64,000 bases of DNA from Novipirellula herctigrandis (GCA_007859835.1 SJPJ01000001.1:1995656-2059655); one strand, 5' to 3'; positions 18,094 to 27,906 are shown, counted from the stretch's first letter. Numbers and translations: made by a program. The notes: generated by a model not told the origin, from the letters alone.

Positions 18094-19521
18094 TCATCGC
18101 TTCATCGCCTTCTGCAACCCGTTCGATTCTCCGTACAACGGCGAATCGGAGCCGCGACTACCCGGAACCATCGGGGCGTCGTTGCCAGGTAACCATTTCC
18201 GATGCTCCGAAATGAGCTCCTCACATACCGCGTCTTTGGCAAGATTTTGGTGTTCGTGAAAATCATTTCGATGGTCATAGAATTCTTCTGACCCGTCGCG
18301 GTAGTGGATGTAGTGGTAGTGGCGAGAATGGATTGAATGATTGCCCGGTCCAAACGTGCAGATCGCAGGATGCTGCCACGGGGAATCAACGTCCTCGAGT
18401 AGAGGACGGAGGCTTTGCCCATCGAGACCTACTTTTTCAGGCAGCCCACATAGATCAAGTAGCGTCGGAAAAACGTCAATCAATCCTACCGGAGCTCCGC
18501 ATCGGTCTCCACTTGTAATTCCCGGACCGGCGATAAGCAGCGGCACTCGAGTCGTACGTTCCCAAAGACTTCGTTTGGCCCACTTTTTCTTTTCACCGAG
18601 GTGAAAACCATGATCACTGAACAGCACCACGATCGTGTTTTTCCCCAACCCTGCCGCTTCGACCGAATCAAGCACCATGCCGACGAGATGATCCACGAAA
18701 GAGATCGCTGCAAGATACGCGCGAACCGCGTGCACATCCTCACCGCTTTGGGCCATCCATTCGTACCGTGGTGCGGTCGGGTTGAGACTCAAATCGATCG
18801 CAATTGGCGGAACATCATCCAGGTCATTTTCCAGCACAGTCGGCATCACGAGATTATCGATGGGATAAAGATCGAACCACTTCTTCGTTGCGTAGATCGG
18901 CACGTGCGGAAGGTGGAATCCGATCGCCAGGAAAAAGGGTTCTTCGGTCATCCCTAACGGGGGAATTCTATCGACCGCCCAGGCCGCAGTGTGGTAATCA
19001 CGCTGATCTTCATCAGCAATCTCGACCTGCCCCCAATCCCAACTCGGATGCGATCCCGGTTGGCGGTAACGCAGCTTTTCCTTTTGTCGCCGAACACCAC
19101 TAGAGCGTTCGACATGATCGAACGAAGCTTCATCCGCAACGCCATGAAACACCTTGCCCATCGTTTCGGCTCGGTAACCATGTCGGCGGAAACACTGGAA
19201 CAACGTCTCAGCATCCTTGGTCACTTGGACATCGCGAAATCCGGGAGCCAAAAAGTAGTGACCGGTGGTCGAAGGCAACTTGCCGAGCAACATGCTGGTC
19301 CGAGATGGATTGCATATTGGTGCTTGGCAATGAGCATTCGTGAAGTTCACGCTCCGCTGTGCCAGCCGATCGATATTGGGCGTCTGGATTTGCGGATGCC
19401 CGTCGAGACATCCCACCCAGTCATTCAAATCGTCGATGGCAACAAATACCACATTGGGACGCTCAGCGGCTTGAGCATACGGAACGCTGAGGACGAGACA
19501 AAGAAAAAAAACGCGACTCAT
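18094..19521 (-). CDS. S1 sulfatase, iduronate-2-sulfatase-like
   Basis: A signal peptide (MSRVFFLCLVLSVPYAQAAE) precedes the S1 fold. RPNVVFVAIDDLNDWVG supplies the metal-binding aspartates. The formylglycine motif is C70-N-P-S-R. VVLFSDHGFHLGEKKKW carries the second metal site. The 'IDDLNDWVGxLxGHPQ' opening is typical of the iduronate-2-sulfatase-like subgroup, abundant in Rhodopirellula. The protein should remove sulfate esters from marine polysaccharides after C70 is matured by a formylglycine-generating enzyme, which is not in this window. It lies 210 bp downstream of the epimerase gene on the same strand; a functional link is unclear. Confidence 0.9.
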   Translation of the reverse strand: MSRVFFLCLVLSVPYAQAAERPNVVFVAIDDLNDWVGCLDGHPQIQTPNIDRLAQRSVNFTNAHCQAPICNPSRTSMLLGKLPSTTGHYFLAPGFRDVQVTKDAETLFQCFRRHGYRAETMGKVFHGVADEASFDHVERSSGVRRQKEKLRYRQPGSHPSWDWGQVEIADEDQRDYHTAAWAVDRIPPLGMTEEPFFLAIGFHLPHVPIYATKKWFDLYPIDNLVMPTVLENDLDDVPPIAIDLSLNPTAPRYEWMAQSGEDVHAVRAYLAAISFVDHLVGMVLDSVEAAGLGKNTIVVLFSDHGFHLGEKKKWAKRSLWERTTRVPLLIAGPGITSGDRCGAPVGLIDVFPTLLDLCGLPEKVGLDGQSLRPLLEDVDSPWQHPAICTFGPGNHSIHSRHYHYIHYRDGSEEFYDHRNDFHEHQNLAKDAVCEELISEHRKWLPGNDAPMVPGSRGSDSPLYGESNGLQKAMKR

Positions 19522-19730
19522 ATGCTACCCGGGCCTTTTCCAATTCTAAATCCATTGGTTCATTCAACACGTCGCAAATGCAGGCACGCGTTTCCGCGCC
19601 GACAGGACCAATGTACCAACTCAACAGAGCGACTTGTTCTTTCCCCTAAGTCGAATTTGACGAATAGTGGTGTTATCCAACTACTTCGTAGGCTCAAAGA
19701 TGATTTTGCGATTGCGCCGAACGATTGACT

Positions 19731-20840
19731 CTATGACCTGCCACCGTCCCTTAAATTGTTTCGGTCAACAATGTTCGTGGTAGTCGTGTCCGCCTCTGCA
19801 ATACAGAAGGAAGCGGCGCGGATTCGATCAAGAACGGCCCCACAACCTGGATACGACGAGAGTCGAACGAGTCCCTTGTCAACGACAACTCCTGTTGCCG
19901 GATCGTCACGAAGCAAGAGGGCTCCATCGAAATCAGCATAGTCGAGTAACGGCAATAATTGAGCAGCCGCGCTGATGCCGACTGAACTTTCAACCATGCA
20001 GCCGACCATCGTTTTCATGCCCAATCGGCGTGCTTGACGGAGCATTGCCAGTGCGGGTGTCAGTCCGCCACATTTACATACTTTCACGTTAATGCCGTGA
20101 AAAAGTCCAACGCATCGAACAACGTCTTCGCTCACTTGGCAATCCTCGTCGGCGACGATCGGCAACGCGGATTCATTAAAAACACGCAATTTGTCATCTC
20201 GGCAAGCTCCAATCGGCAGCGGCTGTTCGATGAACTCGACGCCCAAATCGGCCAAGACTTTCGAATTGTCAATCGTTTCCTGTGCCGTCCATCCACAATT
20301 GGCGTCGACCCGAAACACAGCATCAGTATGCTTTCGCAATTGGCGAACGATCTGAACATCGTTGTCCGTGCCGAGTTTGATTTTGTAGATGCTCCAACCC
20401 GATTGCTCGGCAAGCTTAGCGATCATCTTATCAATCGCATCAATTCCAATCGTGTAGCTCGACTGCACGGTATCTTTCCACCGAAAACCCCAATCCTTCC
20501 ACGTCGGAACACCAAGCCGCTTGCCCCTCAAGTCGTGCAGAGCGATGTCGATTGCCGATAGCGCGAACCTATCGAAACCAACGGCAACTTTCAAGACATT
20601 CCAAAGGTCTTCTGGGGACCGCTCAAGACACTTTCCCAGCAAATGTTGTGTCTTTTCCAGCGATGCAGATATTGAGCCGAGTGTATGGCCATAGAATCGG
20701 TTTTCAGTCACTTCGCCAAAACCAGAGATTCCCTCATGTTCAAGTTCCACAATCAATGATCGCTGTACGGAAATGGACTCACGAGCAATCGTGAACTCAT
20801 GAGCGAGCGGAAGATCCAATTGATAGAGCGTCATCTTCAT
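19731..20840 (-). CDS. Enolase-superfamily dipeptide epimerase / DgcA-like racemase
   Basis: The 369-residue protein has the muconate-lactonising-enzyme fold: KIK at K153/K155, metal ligands D179 (RVDANCGW), E205 (IEQPLP) and D231 or D233 (DEDC), and the opposite base lysine in VKVCKCGG. This matches L-Ala-D/L-Glu epimerases. Its gene overlaps the DUF1611 gene by 4 bp (ATGA). In marine bacteria the same pair is known as DgcN-DgcA, where DgcN acetylates D-glutamate and the epimerase homologue (DgcA) racemises N-acetyl-D-glutamate. I therefore favour a role in D-glutamate use, with muropeptide dipeptide epimerisation as the alternative. Confidence 0.8.
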   Translation of the reverse strand: MKMTLYQLDLPLAHEFTIARESISVQRSLIVELEHEGISGFGEVTENRFYGHTLGSISASLEKTQHLLGKCLERSPEDLWNVLKVAVGFDRFALSAIDIALHDLRGKRLGVPTWKDWGFRWKDTVQSSYTIGIDAIDKMIAKLAEQSGWSIYKIKLGTDNDVQIVRQLRKHTDAVFRVDANCGWTAQETIDNSKVLADLGVEFIEQPLPIGACRDDKLRVFNESALPIVADEDCQVSEDVVRCVGLFHGINVKVCKCGGLTPALAMLRQARRLGMKTMVGCMVESSVGISAAAQLLPLLDYADFDGALLLRDDPATGVVVDKGLVRLSSYPGCGAVLDRIRAASFCIAEADTTTTNIVDRNNLRDGGRS

Positions 20841-21895
20841 TGCGAAACGACCTGTTCACGAAGCGCAATGCACGCGGCCACCAGCCTTTCGCTTCCTGTT
20901 CGATACACGTCGCATGCGGGTAAGTTAAACTCCGATTCGACGCGTGCCAATTCAGCCTTCGCTTGTTCATCGCCAAGCCTTCGCGTATTCACAGCGATGC
21001 CAATGAATTTGCACCGATGCCGCAAATTCGCCATCGTTTCGTATGCATCGATCTGAGCTTTCATTTCTGGAATGTCGATGTTGTCGAGTCCCTTCACCTG
21101 TGTCCGGCCCGCCTCGTAACAAAACACCAAACCATCGGGGGCAACGCCGTGCAACAAACCGAGAGTGACTGCCGAGAAGGACGGATGCGAGATGCTGCCT
21201 TGCCCTTCGATCAACAAAAAGTCGTGCTGCTGGTTCTCCGCAACGAGTTCCTCGGCGGCGCCGCTGACAAAATCGGCAACCACGCAGTCCACCGGAACAC
21301 CTTCGCCGGAGATCATGATCCCCGTCTGACCAGAAGCAAGAAACTTGGCATCCTGTCCGGCTGCCACTAGGCCACGCTGCAATTCAAGCGTCGTAACCAT
21401 CTTGCCAATGCTGCAGTCGTGTCCCACCGAATGGATCCGCACGCCCCCTTGTCGAAAGGGACGACCCATAGCGGTTGACTTATGTCGATTGCGACGAACA
21501 TCCACTAGCTTAGCGCCCGCTTGGTTTGCGGTATGCAAATACTCGGCGTCTTCGCACAAAAAATCATGCAACCCTGAGACAACATCCATTTTGCGACGGA
21601 GTGCATCAACAATCAAAGGCCTCCACTCCTCCGGCAATTTCCCACCCGGTGGCGCAATGCCCAAGTAAACGGCGTCGGCCTCGGCAACATCATCCAACGA
21701 ACTCACCACGGGAATATCACCGCCGGTTCCAAACAGTTCCTGCGCCGTCGAACCAGCACCAGCTCTGTCAATCACCGCAGCAATATCATCGGTACGATAA
21801 CGCAGCAGACTGATGGCCGTCTTTGCGAGAAAAGGCGTGGAATAGCCATCGGTGAGGATCGCTATTTTTTGATGCTGGAGCGATAACGTGCTCAA
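20837..21895 (-). CDS. DUF1611 family, DgcN-like D-glutamate N-acetyltransferase
   Basis: The 352-residue protein has the two-part DUF1611 architecture: an N-terminal Rossmann-like domain (IAILTDGYSTPFLAKTAISLLRY, with gaps) and a C-terminal P-loop-like domain (VGHDCSIGKMVTTLEL; DFLLIEGQGSISHP; VNTRRLGDEQA). The family was long annotated as an NAD-dependent epimerase/dehydratase; its characterised member DgcN acetylates D-glutamate. It is the first gene of a two-gene operon with the epimerase, and the translational overlap suggests coupled expression. It is divergent from an XylR-type regulator 108 bp away. Confidence 0.75.
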   Translation of the reverse strand: MSTLSLQHQKIAILTDGYSTPFLAKTAISLLRYRTDDIAAVIDRAGAGSTAQELFGTGGDIPVVSSLDDVAEADAVYLGIAPPGGKLPEEWRPLIVDALRRKMDVVSGLHDFLCEDAEYLHTANQAGAKLVDVRRNRHKSTAMGRPFRQGGVRIHSVGHDCSIGKMVTTLELQRGLVAAGQDAKFLASGQTGIMISGEGVPVDCVVADFVSGAAEELVAENQQHDFLLIEGQGSISHPSFSAVTLGLLHGVAPDGLVFCYEAGRTQVKGLDNIDIPEMKAQIDAYETMANLRHRCKFIGIAVNTRRLGDEQAKAELARVESEFNLPACDVYRTGSERLVAACIALREQVVSQ

Positions 21896-22003
21896 GGAAA
21901 TGTTCCATCCCTAGCTAGTAATTCCATGCGTCTTTGTGGAAGCAGCCGATTGACCGGCATGCACGAAAAGGACTGCAAAAGAGCATTATTCTAGACCGAC
22001 CGC

Positions 22004-23227
22004 GTGTTGACCGCGTGCGCACCTGCGCAGAAGACCTGCTATATTGCGCATAAACTAAACCTGAGTTCTTATCAAGGCAAATTACCATTGCACCGTGGAC
22101 GCCGCCGAGTGGCCATTCTAATCGAGACCGACGACAGCTGGGGGCGACGAATTGTTGCGTCGATCGCGACATACGCAAGACGCGCCGGTTGGCAGTTATT
22201 GATTTGTCCGCGCGACCAACAACATCGCCTCCGCCTACCAAGACGATGGACTGGCGATGGAGCACTGGTGTCGCTTCGTGATCGTTCCATGACTAACCAT
22301 CTTCGACGAGCTTCGATTCCCGCCGTGGACGTGTCGATCATGATGCCCAAAGTCACGTGGCTTGGTCGTGTTGCGACGGACGACAACGCACGTGCACAGA
22401 TGGCGTTGGACCACCTTCGGGAACGTGGTTTGAAACATTTTGCATGTTACGCGCCGGCAATCGGCCGATACTCGTTTGACCGTGCGTTGGCGTTTCAGCA
22501 GGTGGTGGAAAAGTCGGGGTTTCGCTGCCACCTATTTGCCGAAGCGGACGGAAAAAGCGGTTGGGAAATGGACAACGACTCCGTTGCACACTGGCTTGAG
22601 CGTTTGCCGCGGCCGGTCGCAATCTTTGCCGCGGATCCCTATCCAGCTCGACATATTGCCGAGTTGTGCCAATGGAATGAAATCAATGTTCCCGACGAGG
22701 TCGCCATTCTCGCTGGCGACGATGACGAACTGCTTTGCAAGGTTTCATCGCCCGAACTGTCTAGCATCCAATTGGCGTGCGAAACCATCGGGGAACAAGC
22801 CGCGGAGCTATTGGATCGCCTGATGCAAGGCGGCAAGGTTCCTAAACAACCACAGCTGGTTTCGCCGCTGTATGTTCGGCAACGTCATTCCACCGATGTC
22901 CATTCGACAAACGCTCCTGAGTTGCAAGAGATGCTGCAATTCATCAAGGAAAACTCACACCAAAACCTCTGCGTCGCCGATATTTTGTCACGGTTTTCAG
23001 TGTCGCGTCGGTGGCTTGAGCAGCGATTCCGACTGAGACTCGGTCGTTCTCCCGCGGATCACATTCGGCGAGTTCGAATGGATGCAGTCCAGCGAGTGCT
23101 ATTTGAGTCCGACCTGTCCATCACTCAGCTTGCATACCAGATGGAATTCACGAGCAGTACAAGCTTAACCCAACAGTTCACACGACACTTTGGGTGCTCA
23201 CCAACTGCGATGCGTCAACGAGGTTGA
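22004..23227 (+). CDS. XylR-type transcriptional regulator (LacI-like sensor + AraC HTH)
   Basis: The protein has the same two-domain plan as the regulator at 4.2 kb: a periplasmic-binding-like sensor beginning RRVAILIETDDSWGR and a C-terminal AraC HTH (VSRRWLEQRFRLRLGRSP; FTSSTSLTQQFTRHFGCSPTAMR). The start is uncertain: the frame opens at a GTG (22004), but the family normally begins only a few residues before RRVAIL, which would fit a TTG at 22088. Its divergent position suggests control of the DgcN/DgcA-like operon, though XylR-type sensors usually bind sugars. Confidence 0.8.
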   Translation: MLTACAPAQKTCYIAHKLNLSSYQGKLPLHRGRRRVAILIETDDSWGRRIVASIATYARRAGWQLLICPRDQQHRLRLPRRWTGDGALVSLRDRSMTNHLRRASIPAVDVSIMMPKVTWLGRVATDDNARAQMALDHLRERGLKHFACYAPAIGRYSFDRALAFQQVVEKSGFRCHLFAEADGKSGWEMDNDSVAHWLERLPRPVAIFAADPYPARHIAELCQWNEINVPDEVAILAGDDDELLCKVSSPELSSIQLACETIGEQAAELLDRLMQGGKVPKQPQLVSPLYVRQRHSTDVHSTNAPELQEMLQFIKENSHQNLCVADILSRFSVSRRWLEQRFRLRLGRSPADHIRRVRMDAVQRVLFESDLSITQLAYQMEFTSSTSLTQQFTRHFGCSPTAMRQRG

Positions 23228-23239
23228 TGATCAGGTTCC

Positions 23240-24649
23240 TTAGGCGATTAGATCGTCGATCACCTTGCCACCGAATTGGCTAAGCTGCTTGAAACGTCCA
23301 GCATGGTAGTACGTCAATTTATTGTCATCGAGACCAAGCAGACGCAGTAGCGTAACGTGAAAATCACGAACGTGATGGACTTCTTCGACGGCTTTCATTC
23401 CGAGTTCATCCGTGGCGCCAATCGTGTGGCCGGCGTTACAGCCACCGCCCGATAACCAAATCGTCATCGCATTCGGATTGTGGTCTCGACCATAAGTCGT
23501 ACCTCCACCGCGAATACCGTTGTCCGGCGTCCGTCCAAACTCACCACACCAAACGATCAAAGTGCTGTCCAACAAACCACGTTGTTTCAGGTCCGTAATC
23601 AATGCGGCGATCGGTTGGTCCACGCCTCGGACGAGATTACCGTGGGCGCGCTCGATATAATCGTGGCTGTCCCACGTTCCGTTGTAGAGCTGGACGAACC
23701 GGACTCCCTTTTCGACCATTTTGCGTGCCAGCAAACACTTACGGCCGAAGCCGTCCGTTGCATCGTTACCGATACCGTACATCGACAATGTTTTCTGGTC
23801 CTCGCTGGAAATATCAATTGCATCGGGCACTTCGGTCTGCATTCGAAAGGCCAATTCGTAGCTTTCTAGACGGGCCGCTAAATCATCATGTTCGGGATGC
23901 TGTTGAGCGTGACGCCGGTTCATCTCAGCCAACAAATCGAGGTTCATGCGTTGACGAATGGGTGTCACCCCAGTCGGAGGTTTTAAGTCGAGAATCGGCG
24001 AGCCCTTTGGTCGCAGCGGCGTGCCTTGGTAAAAGGCCGGCAAGTATCCGTTGCTCCAGTTTGCCGCGCCACCTTGTGGATACGAAACGTCGGGTAGCAC
24101 GAGGAATCCCGGCAAGTCTTGGTTCATCGTGCCAAGTCCGTAAGTCACCCATGCCCCGATGCCCGGATCACCTCCAAACCGATTGCCACAATTCATCTGA
24201 TACATCGCTGTGGGATGATTGACACTATCGACTTGGCAACCACGAAAAAAACAAAGCTCATCCGCCACTTTCGCCAAGTGTACCCAGTTGTCGGCGATAT
24301 CCGCGCCGCTTTGACCATGCTTGCGAAACGTGAACGGACTTTGCACATAGTACCGCTTGCCGCTTTCCATTGCGGATTTCTGTTTGCCTTCACGAACAAA
24401 CTCCTTGAGATGCAAGTCCTTCAATGATGGTTTAGGGTCGAAGGTGTCGATGTGGGAAGGCCCACCTGCCATCATCAAAAAGATGCAATTCTTCGCTTTG
24501 GCAGCCAGATGGCCATCGCGTGCGGCAAGTGGCTTCTCTTTTGCATTGGCCCTATTTTCCTCGGCGAGAAGTGAGGAAAAGGCAATGCTGCCAAGCGACG
24601 TGCCGAGGCGAAACAGACTATCGCGGCGACTGATATTAGGAATTTCCAT
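23240..24649 (-). CDS. DUF1501 protein with Tat-type signal
   Basis: The start MEIPNISRRDSLFRLG holds the twin-arginine motif, followed by a hydrophobic stretch. The body has the alkaline-phosphatase-superfamily pattern of DUF1501: FLMMAGGPSHIDTFDPKP near the start, DLKQRGLLDSTLIVWCGEFGR in the middle and RDHNPNAMTIWLSGGG toward the end. The family is greatly expanded in planctomycetes and nearly always sits next to a PSCyt1/DUF1549/DUF1553 protein, as here; its activity is undetermined. The gene is 128 bp downstream of its partner, and that gap is mostly a 16-bp repeat array. Confidence 0.9.
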   Translation of the reverse strand: MEIPNISRRDSLFRLGTSLGSIAFSSLLAEENRANAKEKPLAARDGHLAAKAKNCIFLMMAGGPSHIDTFDPKPSLKDLHLKEFVREGKQKSAMESGKRYYVQSPFTFRKHGQSGADIADNWVHLAKVADELCFFRGCQVDSVNHPTAMYQMNCGNRFGGDPGIGAWVTYGLGTMNQDLPGFLVLPDVSYPQGGAANWSNGYLPAFYQGTPLRPKGSPILDLKPPTGVTPIRQRMNLDLLAEMNRRHAQQHPEHDDLAARLESYELAFRMQTEVPDAIDISSEDQKTLSMYGIGNDATDGFGRKCLLARKMVEKGVRFVQLYNGTWDSHDYIERAHGNLVRGVDQPIAALITDLKQRGLLDSTLIVWCGEFGRTPDNGIRGGGTTYGRDHNPNAMTIWLSGGGCNAGHTIGATDELGMKAVEEVHHVRDFHVTLLRLLGLDDNKLTYYHAGRFKQLSQFGGKVIDDLIA

Positions 24650-24650
24650 C

Positions 24651-24730
24651 GTTCATCTTCTTTCACGTTCATCTTCTTTCACGTTCATCTTCTTTCACGT
24701 TCATCTTCTTTCACGTTCATCTTCTTTCAC
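24651..24730. repeat. 16-bp tandem repeat, five copies, in the DUF1501 leader
   Basis: Five identical contiguous units of GTTCATCTTCTTTCAC. Read in the direction of transcription each unit is GTGAAAGAAGATGAAC, which contains a purine-rich AAAGAAG and an ATG. The last unit ends one base before the DUF1501 start codon, so the array reiterates a ribosome-binding-site-like sequence. Confidence 0.95.
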
Positions 24731-24777
24731 GATAACTCAGGTTTGTCATCTTCACACCGACACCAACGCCCATTGGA

Positions 24778-27699
24778 TCAATACAGATACACAAACTCGT
24801 TTGAATTGAGGATCACCAAACACACGTCGGCAAGTGCTCGCGTACGACGATCACAGTCGGACGCCTGACGATCCGGGACATAGTCGCGGTTTGAAAACAA
24901 CTCTTCTTCAAATACAAATTGCTCACCCGTGTTCTCTTCGACTGCTTCGCGAACCACTTTCAGTGGCTGCGGATCAGGTGGAGTGGCATTCACCGGCAAC
25001 AATTCTGTCATCTTGTCCCAATGGGCTAGCAGGCCGCTCATTTCATCAACCGTCGGCGATCGTGCTAACGCCAAACGAAAGCACAATGCCAAGGCTTCAT
25101 GATCGTTTTCCGTCTCGTTGGTTGCCCGATTCGCTAGGGACAGTGCCCGCGTGTGCGTGTTCTGCCCATTGAAAAGCGAGAAGACTTGCGGTGTCACCGT
25201 CGACGATTCCCGTCGCTCACAGGAAAAATCAGGCGATGGCGAATTGAAAACTTCGAGCAACGGGTCCACTAATCCACGTAGTTTGAGAACGTAGATCGAA
25301 CGTCGATTGCGTCGTTCCGGTTGTGGATTGGGGACCCACGCCGAAGCAAAAGAGCCCATCACTTGACGCGGTTGCAACGCAACCTCTTGGTTGATCTCAG
25401 GGCGACATGGAATACCGCCGACGACGGAGTTCAGTTCCCCCGTCAACTTCAACATCGCATCGCGCAGTTCCTCAGCGCTCAAGCGTCTTGGTTTAAAAAC
25501 GGCATACAAACGTGACGCATGGGCGAGTGAGTCTCGGTCCATTCCCGGTTCAACCGATTCCGGTTCAACTGATTCCGGTTCAACTGATTCCGGTTCAACC
25601 ATTCCAGGTTCACGCTTGTATTGGGTTGAACGACAATAAGCGTCCGACATCACAATGCGCCGGTTCATCGTCTTGATCGACCAATCGTCCTCAACAAAGG
25701 TCGCAGCTAGCCAATCGAGCAACACAGGATGCGTTGGTCGGGCCCCCGTGGAGCCGAAGTTGTTTGGATTACCGGCAATCGCTCGTCCAAATTGCCACTG
25801 CCACAAACGGTTGACGATCACCCGCGTCGTCAGTGGGTTTCCGGGGTCGGCAACCCAATCGGCAAAGGCCTTCCGACGACCATCGATCGAATCTGGAATT
25901 TCGGCGCTGACGTATTCATCGATAACACTCAATGTATCGGGCATCACATTTTCCCCCGGCGCGAATGGGTCACCACCATTCAAGATGCAAGTGCTCTCAA
26001 GCTCTCCCTTGGACACGTCATCTGGCATCCGCATCGGCTTTGTCACCGAACTCATCTTGGGCGTATGTCCGTTGTAAACCGCAAGTGCAAACGGGCGATA
26101 GCGATCAAGTTCCCAAGTCAGTCGCTGCAAACCCTTTACTGCGACACGCTCTTTCCCGAATTGTTCGGGAGTGAAGCATTCCAACTTGGGTGGAAGCTGC
26201 GTTTCGGTGAAGCCTTGCTTGCGCAAAATTTCCCTCGCCACTGTGAACAATTGGCCCTTTCCCTTATGTTTCGCTTGTTCAATCGCTGTTTGCCACGCGT
26301 CGGACGAACCGTGGTTTTCTTTCCACCAGTTTTCCGCATTCTTGACCAGAACGGCATTCAGTTCCTCCGTCGTGCGAGAGTGTTGTCGCTTGACCTGCAA
26401 CAGATACGCCTTTTCTCCAAAATCATCGGTGTTCTCTTGTGGCAAAAATCCAGCCGGACGATCGACCAACTGCGTCGTGGCGAACACAGCTTGAATGGAA
26501 TAGTAATCACGCGTCGGAACGGGATCGAACTTGTGATCGTGACATCGAGCACACTGCAAAGAGTGCCCCAGGAACGTTTCGCCAATGCTGTTGGTAACGT
26601 CATCAAGGAATCTTTGCCGGGCAAGCTTGGCAACCTCCATTCCGGTAAGTTCCCACGGTCCCATTCGCAAAAAACCAGTGGCAACCACTTTTCCCGGATC
26701 GTTTGGATCGATCTCATCACCGGCAATTTGCTCGCGAATAAATTCGTTATACGGCTTGTCGTCATTGAATGATCGAATCACGTAATCTCGGTATCGCCAA
26801 GCGTTGCCACGTTCGAAGTCATTGGCGAAACCAGACGAATCGGCGTAGCGGACAACATCTAGCCAGTGTTGTGCCATCCGCTCGCCATAGTGCGGTGAAT
26901 CCAACAACCGATCGACGACTCGAGCAAACGCGGCGCGGTCCGGGCTGCGGTCGCTCAAAAACGCTTCGACTTCACGTGGCGTTGGAGGCAAACCGGTTAG
27001 GTCAAACGTGGCCCGTCGAATCAACGTTCTGCGATCAGCCCTCGGCGCGACTTTTATTCCATCAGACAACGCTTGCTCAATCAGCAAGTCGATTGGATCA
27101 ACCGTCGCCTTTCCCTCTACGGAACCAGGGCTAGCAGGCAGTGAAGGACGAGTTACCGGTTGGTAGGCCCACAAGCCGGCAGGATCGTACTTGCGGTTGG
27201 TCCAATCTACATCCAAACCACCCGCCGTTTTAACCGCAGTCCCGTCCTCGACCGACCACTCCTTTTCGTACTCGCTTTCGATCTCGTTTCTTCGCGTTTG
27301 ATCCGGCCACACCGCGCCCGAAGCAATCCAATCTCGCAGCCACGCCAATTGTTCCGCGGTCAGTTGTTCCGATTCCTTAGGGGGCATCTCGGACCAATCG
27401 TCGCTGAAGCGTGTCGCGGCCAAATACAGCGGACTGTCGTCAAACTTTCCCGACACAATGGATGGTTCGCCACTGTCTCCGCCTGCGAGCAATCCTGACA
27501 TCGACCGGACGTCCAGCGATCCTTCGATCGCATCCGGATCGTTCCCATGACAACCGAGACATTTCTCACGCAGCAATGGGCCGATGCGCCGAACGAACAG
27601 TATCTCGGATTCGGCCGTCACCGATTCCTCGGCGAACGACTCCATGCCAAGCATCGAGGCAGCGACGATGACGAAAATTACCAAAAATTGCTTTTGCAT
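24778..27699 (-). CDS. Planctomycete cytochrome protein (PSCyt1-DUF1549-DUF1553)
   Basis: This 973-residue secreted protein begins with a signal peptide. A c-type haem-binding PSCyt1 domain follows, with C47-L-G-C50-H51 in PLLREKCLGCHGND. DUF1549 spans about residues 205-420 (TFDLTGLPPTPREVEAFL; HWLDVVRYADSSG) and contains a second CxxCH (CARCHDHKFDP). DUF1553 occupies about 600-900 (ADWVADPGNPLTTRVIVNRLW). Within DUF1553, the pentapeptide VEPES is repeated three times plus a partial, encoded by 15-bp repeats. The function of this planctomycete family is unknown; linkage with DUF1501 suggests a shared periplasmic redox or hydrolytic process. Confidence 0.9.
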   Translation of the reverse strand: MQKQFLVIFVIVAASMLGMESFAEESVTAESEILFVRRIGPLLREKCLGCHGNDPDAIEGSLDVRSMSGLLAGGDSGEPSIVSGKFDDSPLYLAATRFSDDWSEMPPKESEQLTAEQLAWLRDWIASGAVWPDQTRRNEIESEYEKEWSVEDGTAVKTAGGLDVDWTNRKYDPAGLWAYQPVTRPSLPASPGSVEGKATVDPIDLLIEQALSDGIKVAPRADRRTLIRRATFDLTGLPPTPREVEAFLSDRSPDRAAFARVVDRLLDSPHYGERMAQHWLDVVRYADSSGFANDFERGNAWRYRDYVIRSFNDDKPYNEFIREQIAGDEIDPNDPGKVVATGFLRMGPWELTGMEVAKLARQRFLDDVTNSIGETFLGHSLQCARCHDHKFDPVPTRDYYSIQAVFATTQLVDRPAGFLPQENTDDFGEKAYLLQVKRQHSRTTEELNAVLVKNAENWWKENHGSSDAWQTAIEQAKHKGKGQLFTVAREILRKQGFTETQLPPKLECFTPEQFGKERVAVKGLQRLTWELDRYRPFALAVYNGHTPKMSSVTKPMRMPDDVSKGELESTCILNGGDPFAPGENVMPDTLSVIDEYVSAEIPDSIDGRRKAFADWVADPGNPLTTRVIVNRLWQWQFGRAIAGNPNNFGSTGARPTHPVLLDWLAATFVEDDWSIKTMNRRIVMSDAYCRSTQYKREPGMVEPESVEPESVEPESVEPGMDRDSLAHASRLYAVFKPRRLSAEELRDAMLKLTGELNSVVGGIPCRPEINQEVALQPRQVMGSFASAWVPNPQPERRNRRSIYVLKLRGLVDPLLEVFNSPSPDFSCERRESSTVTPQVFSLFNGQNTHTRALSLANRATNETENDHEALALCFRLALARSPTVDEMSGLLAHWDKMTELLPVNATPPDPQPLKVVREAVEENTGEQFVFEEELFSNRDYVPDRQASDCDRRTRALADVCLVILNSNEFVYLY
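25546..25605. repeat. 15-bp repeat inside the PSCyt/DUF1553 coding sequence
   Basis: Units of CGGTTCAAC[CT]GATTC, three full and one degenerate, encode VEPES repeats. The 15-bp period keeps the reading frame, so copy-number change would only lengthen a loop. Confidence 0.9.
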
Positions 27700-27906
27700 G
27701 ATTCTTTTGATACAAAATTACTTGCTCGAATCGCGAGCAAGTGGATTGGCGCTAGCGGAGATGATTCGCTCATTTTCCCTTCTCGTGGGTATTCTAGTGG
27801 CAAACGCAACCCTCGTTGGGTTCAAACCGGAATTGCATGCTTGGATCAGCCATTGTGACCAATCCAACACCGGAACCTGATAGTCACCGCAAACAGGCAA
27901 ACCACC

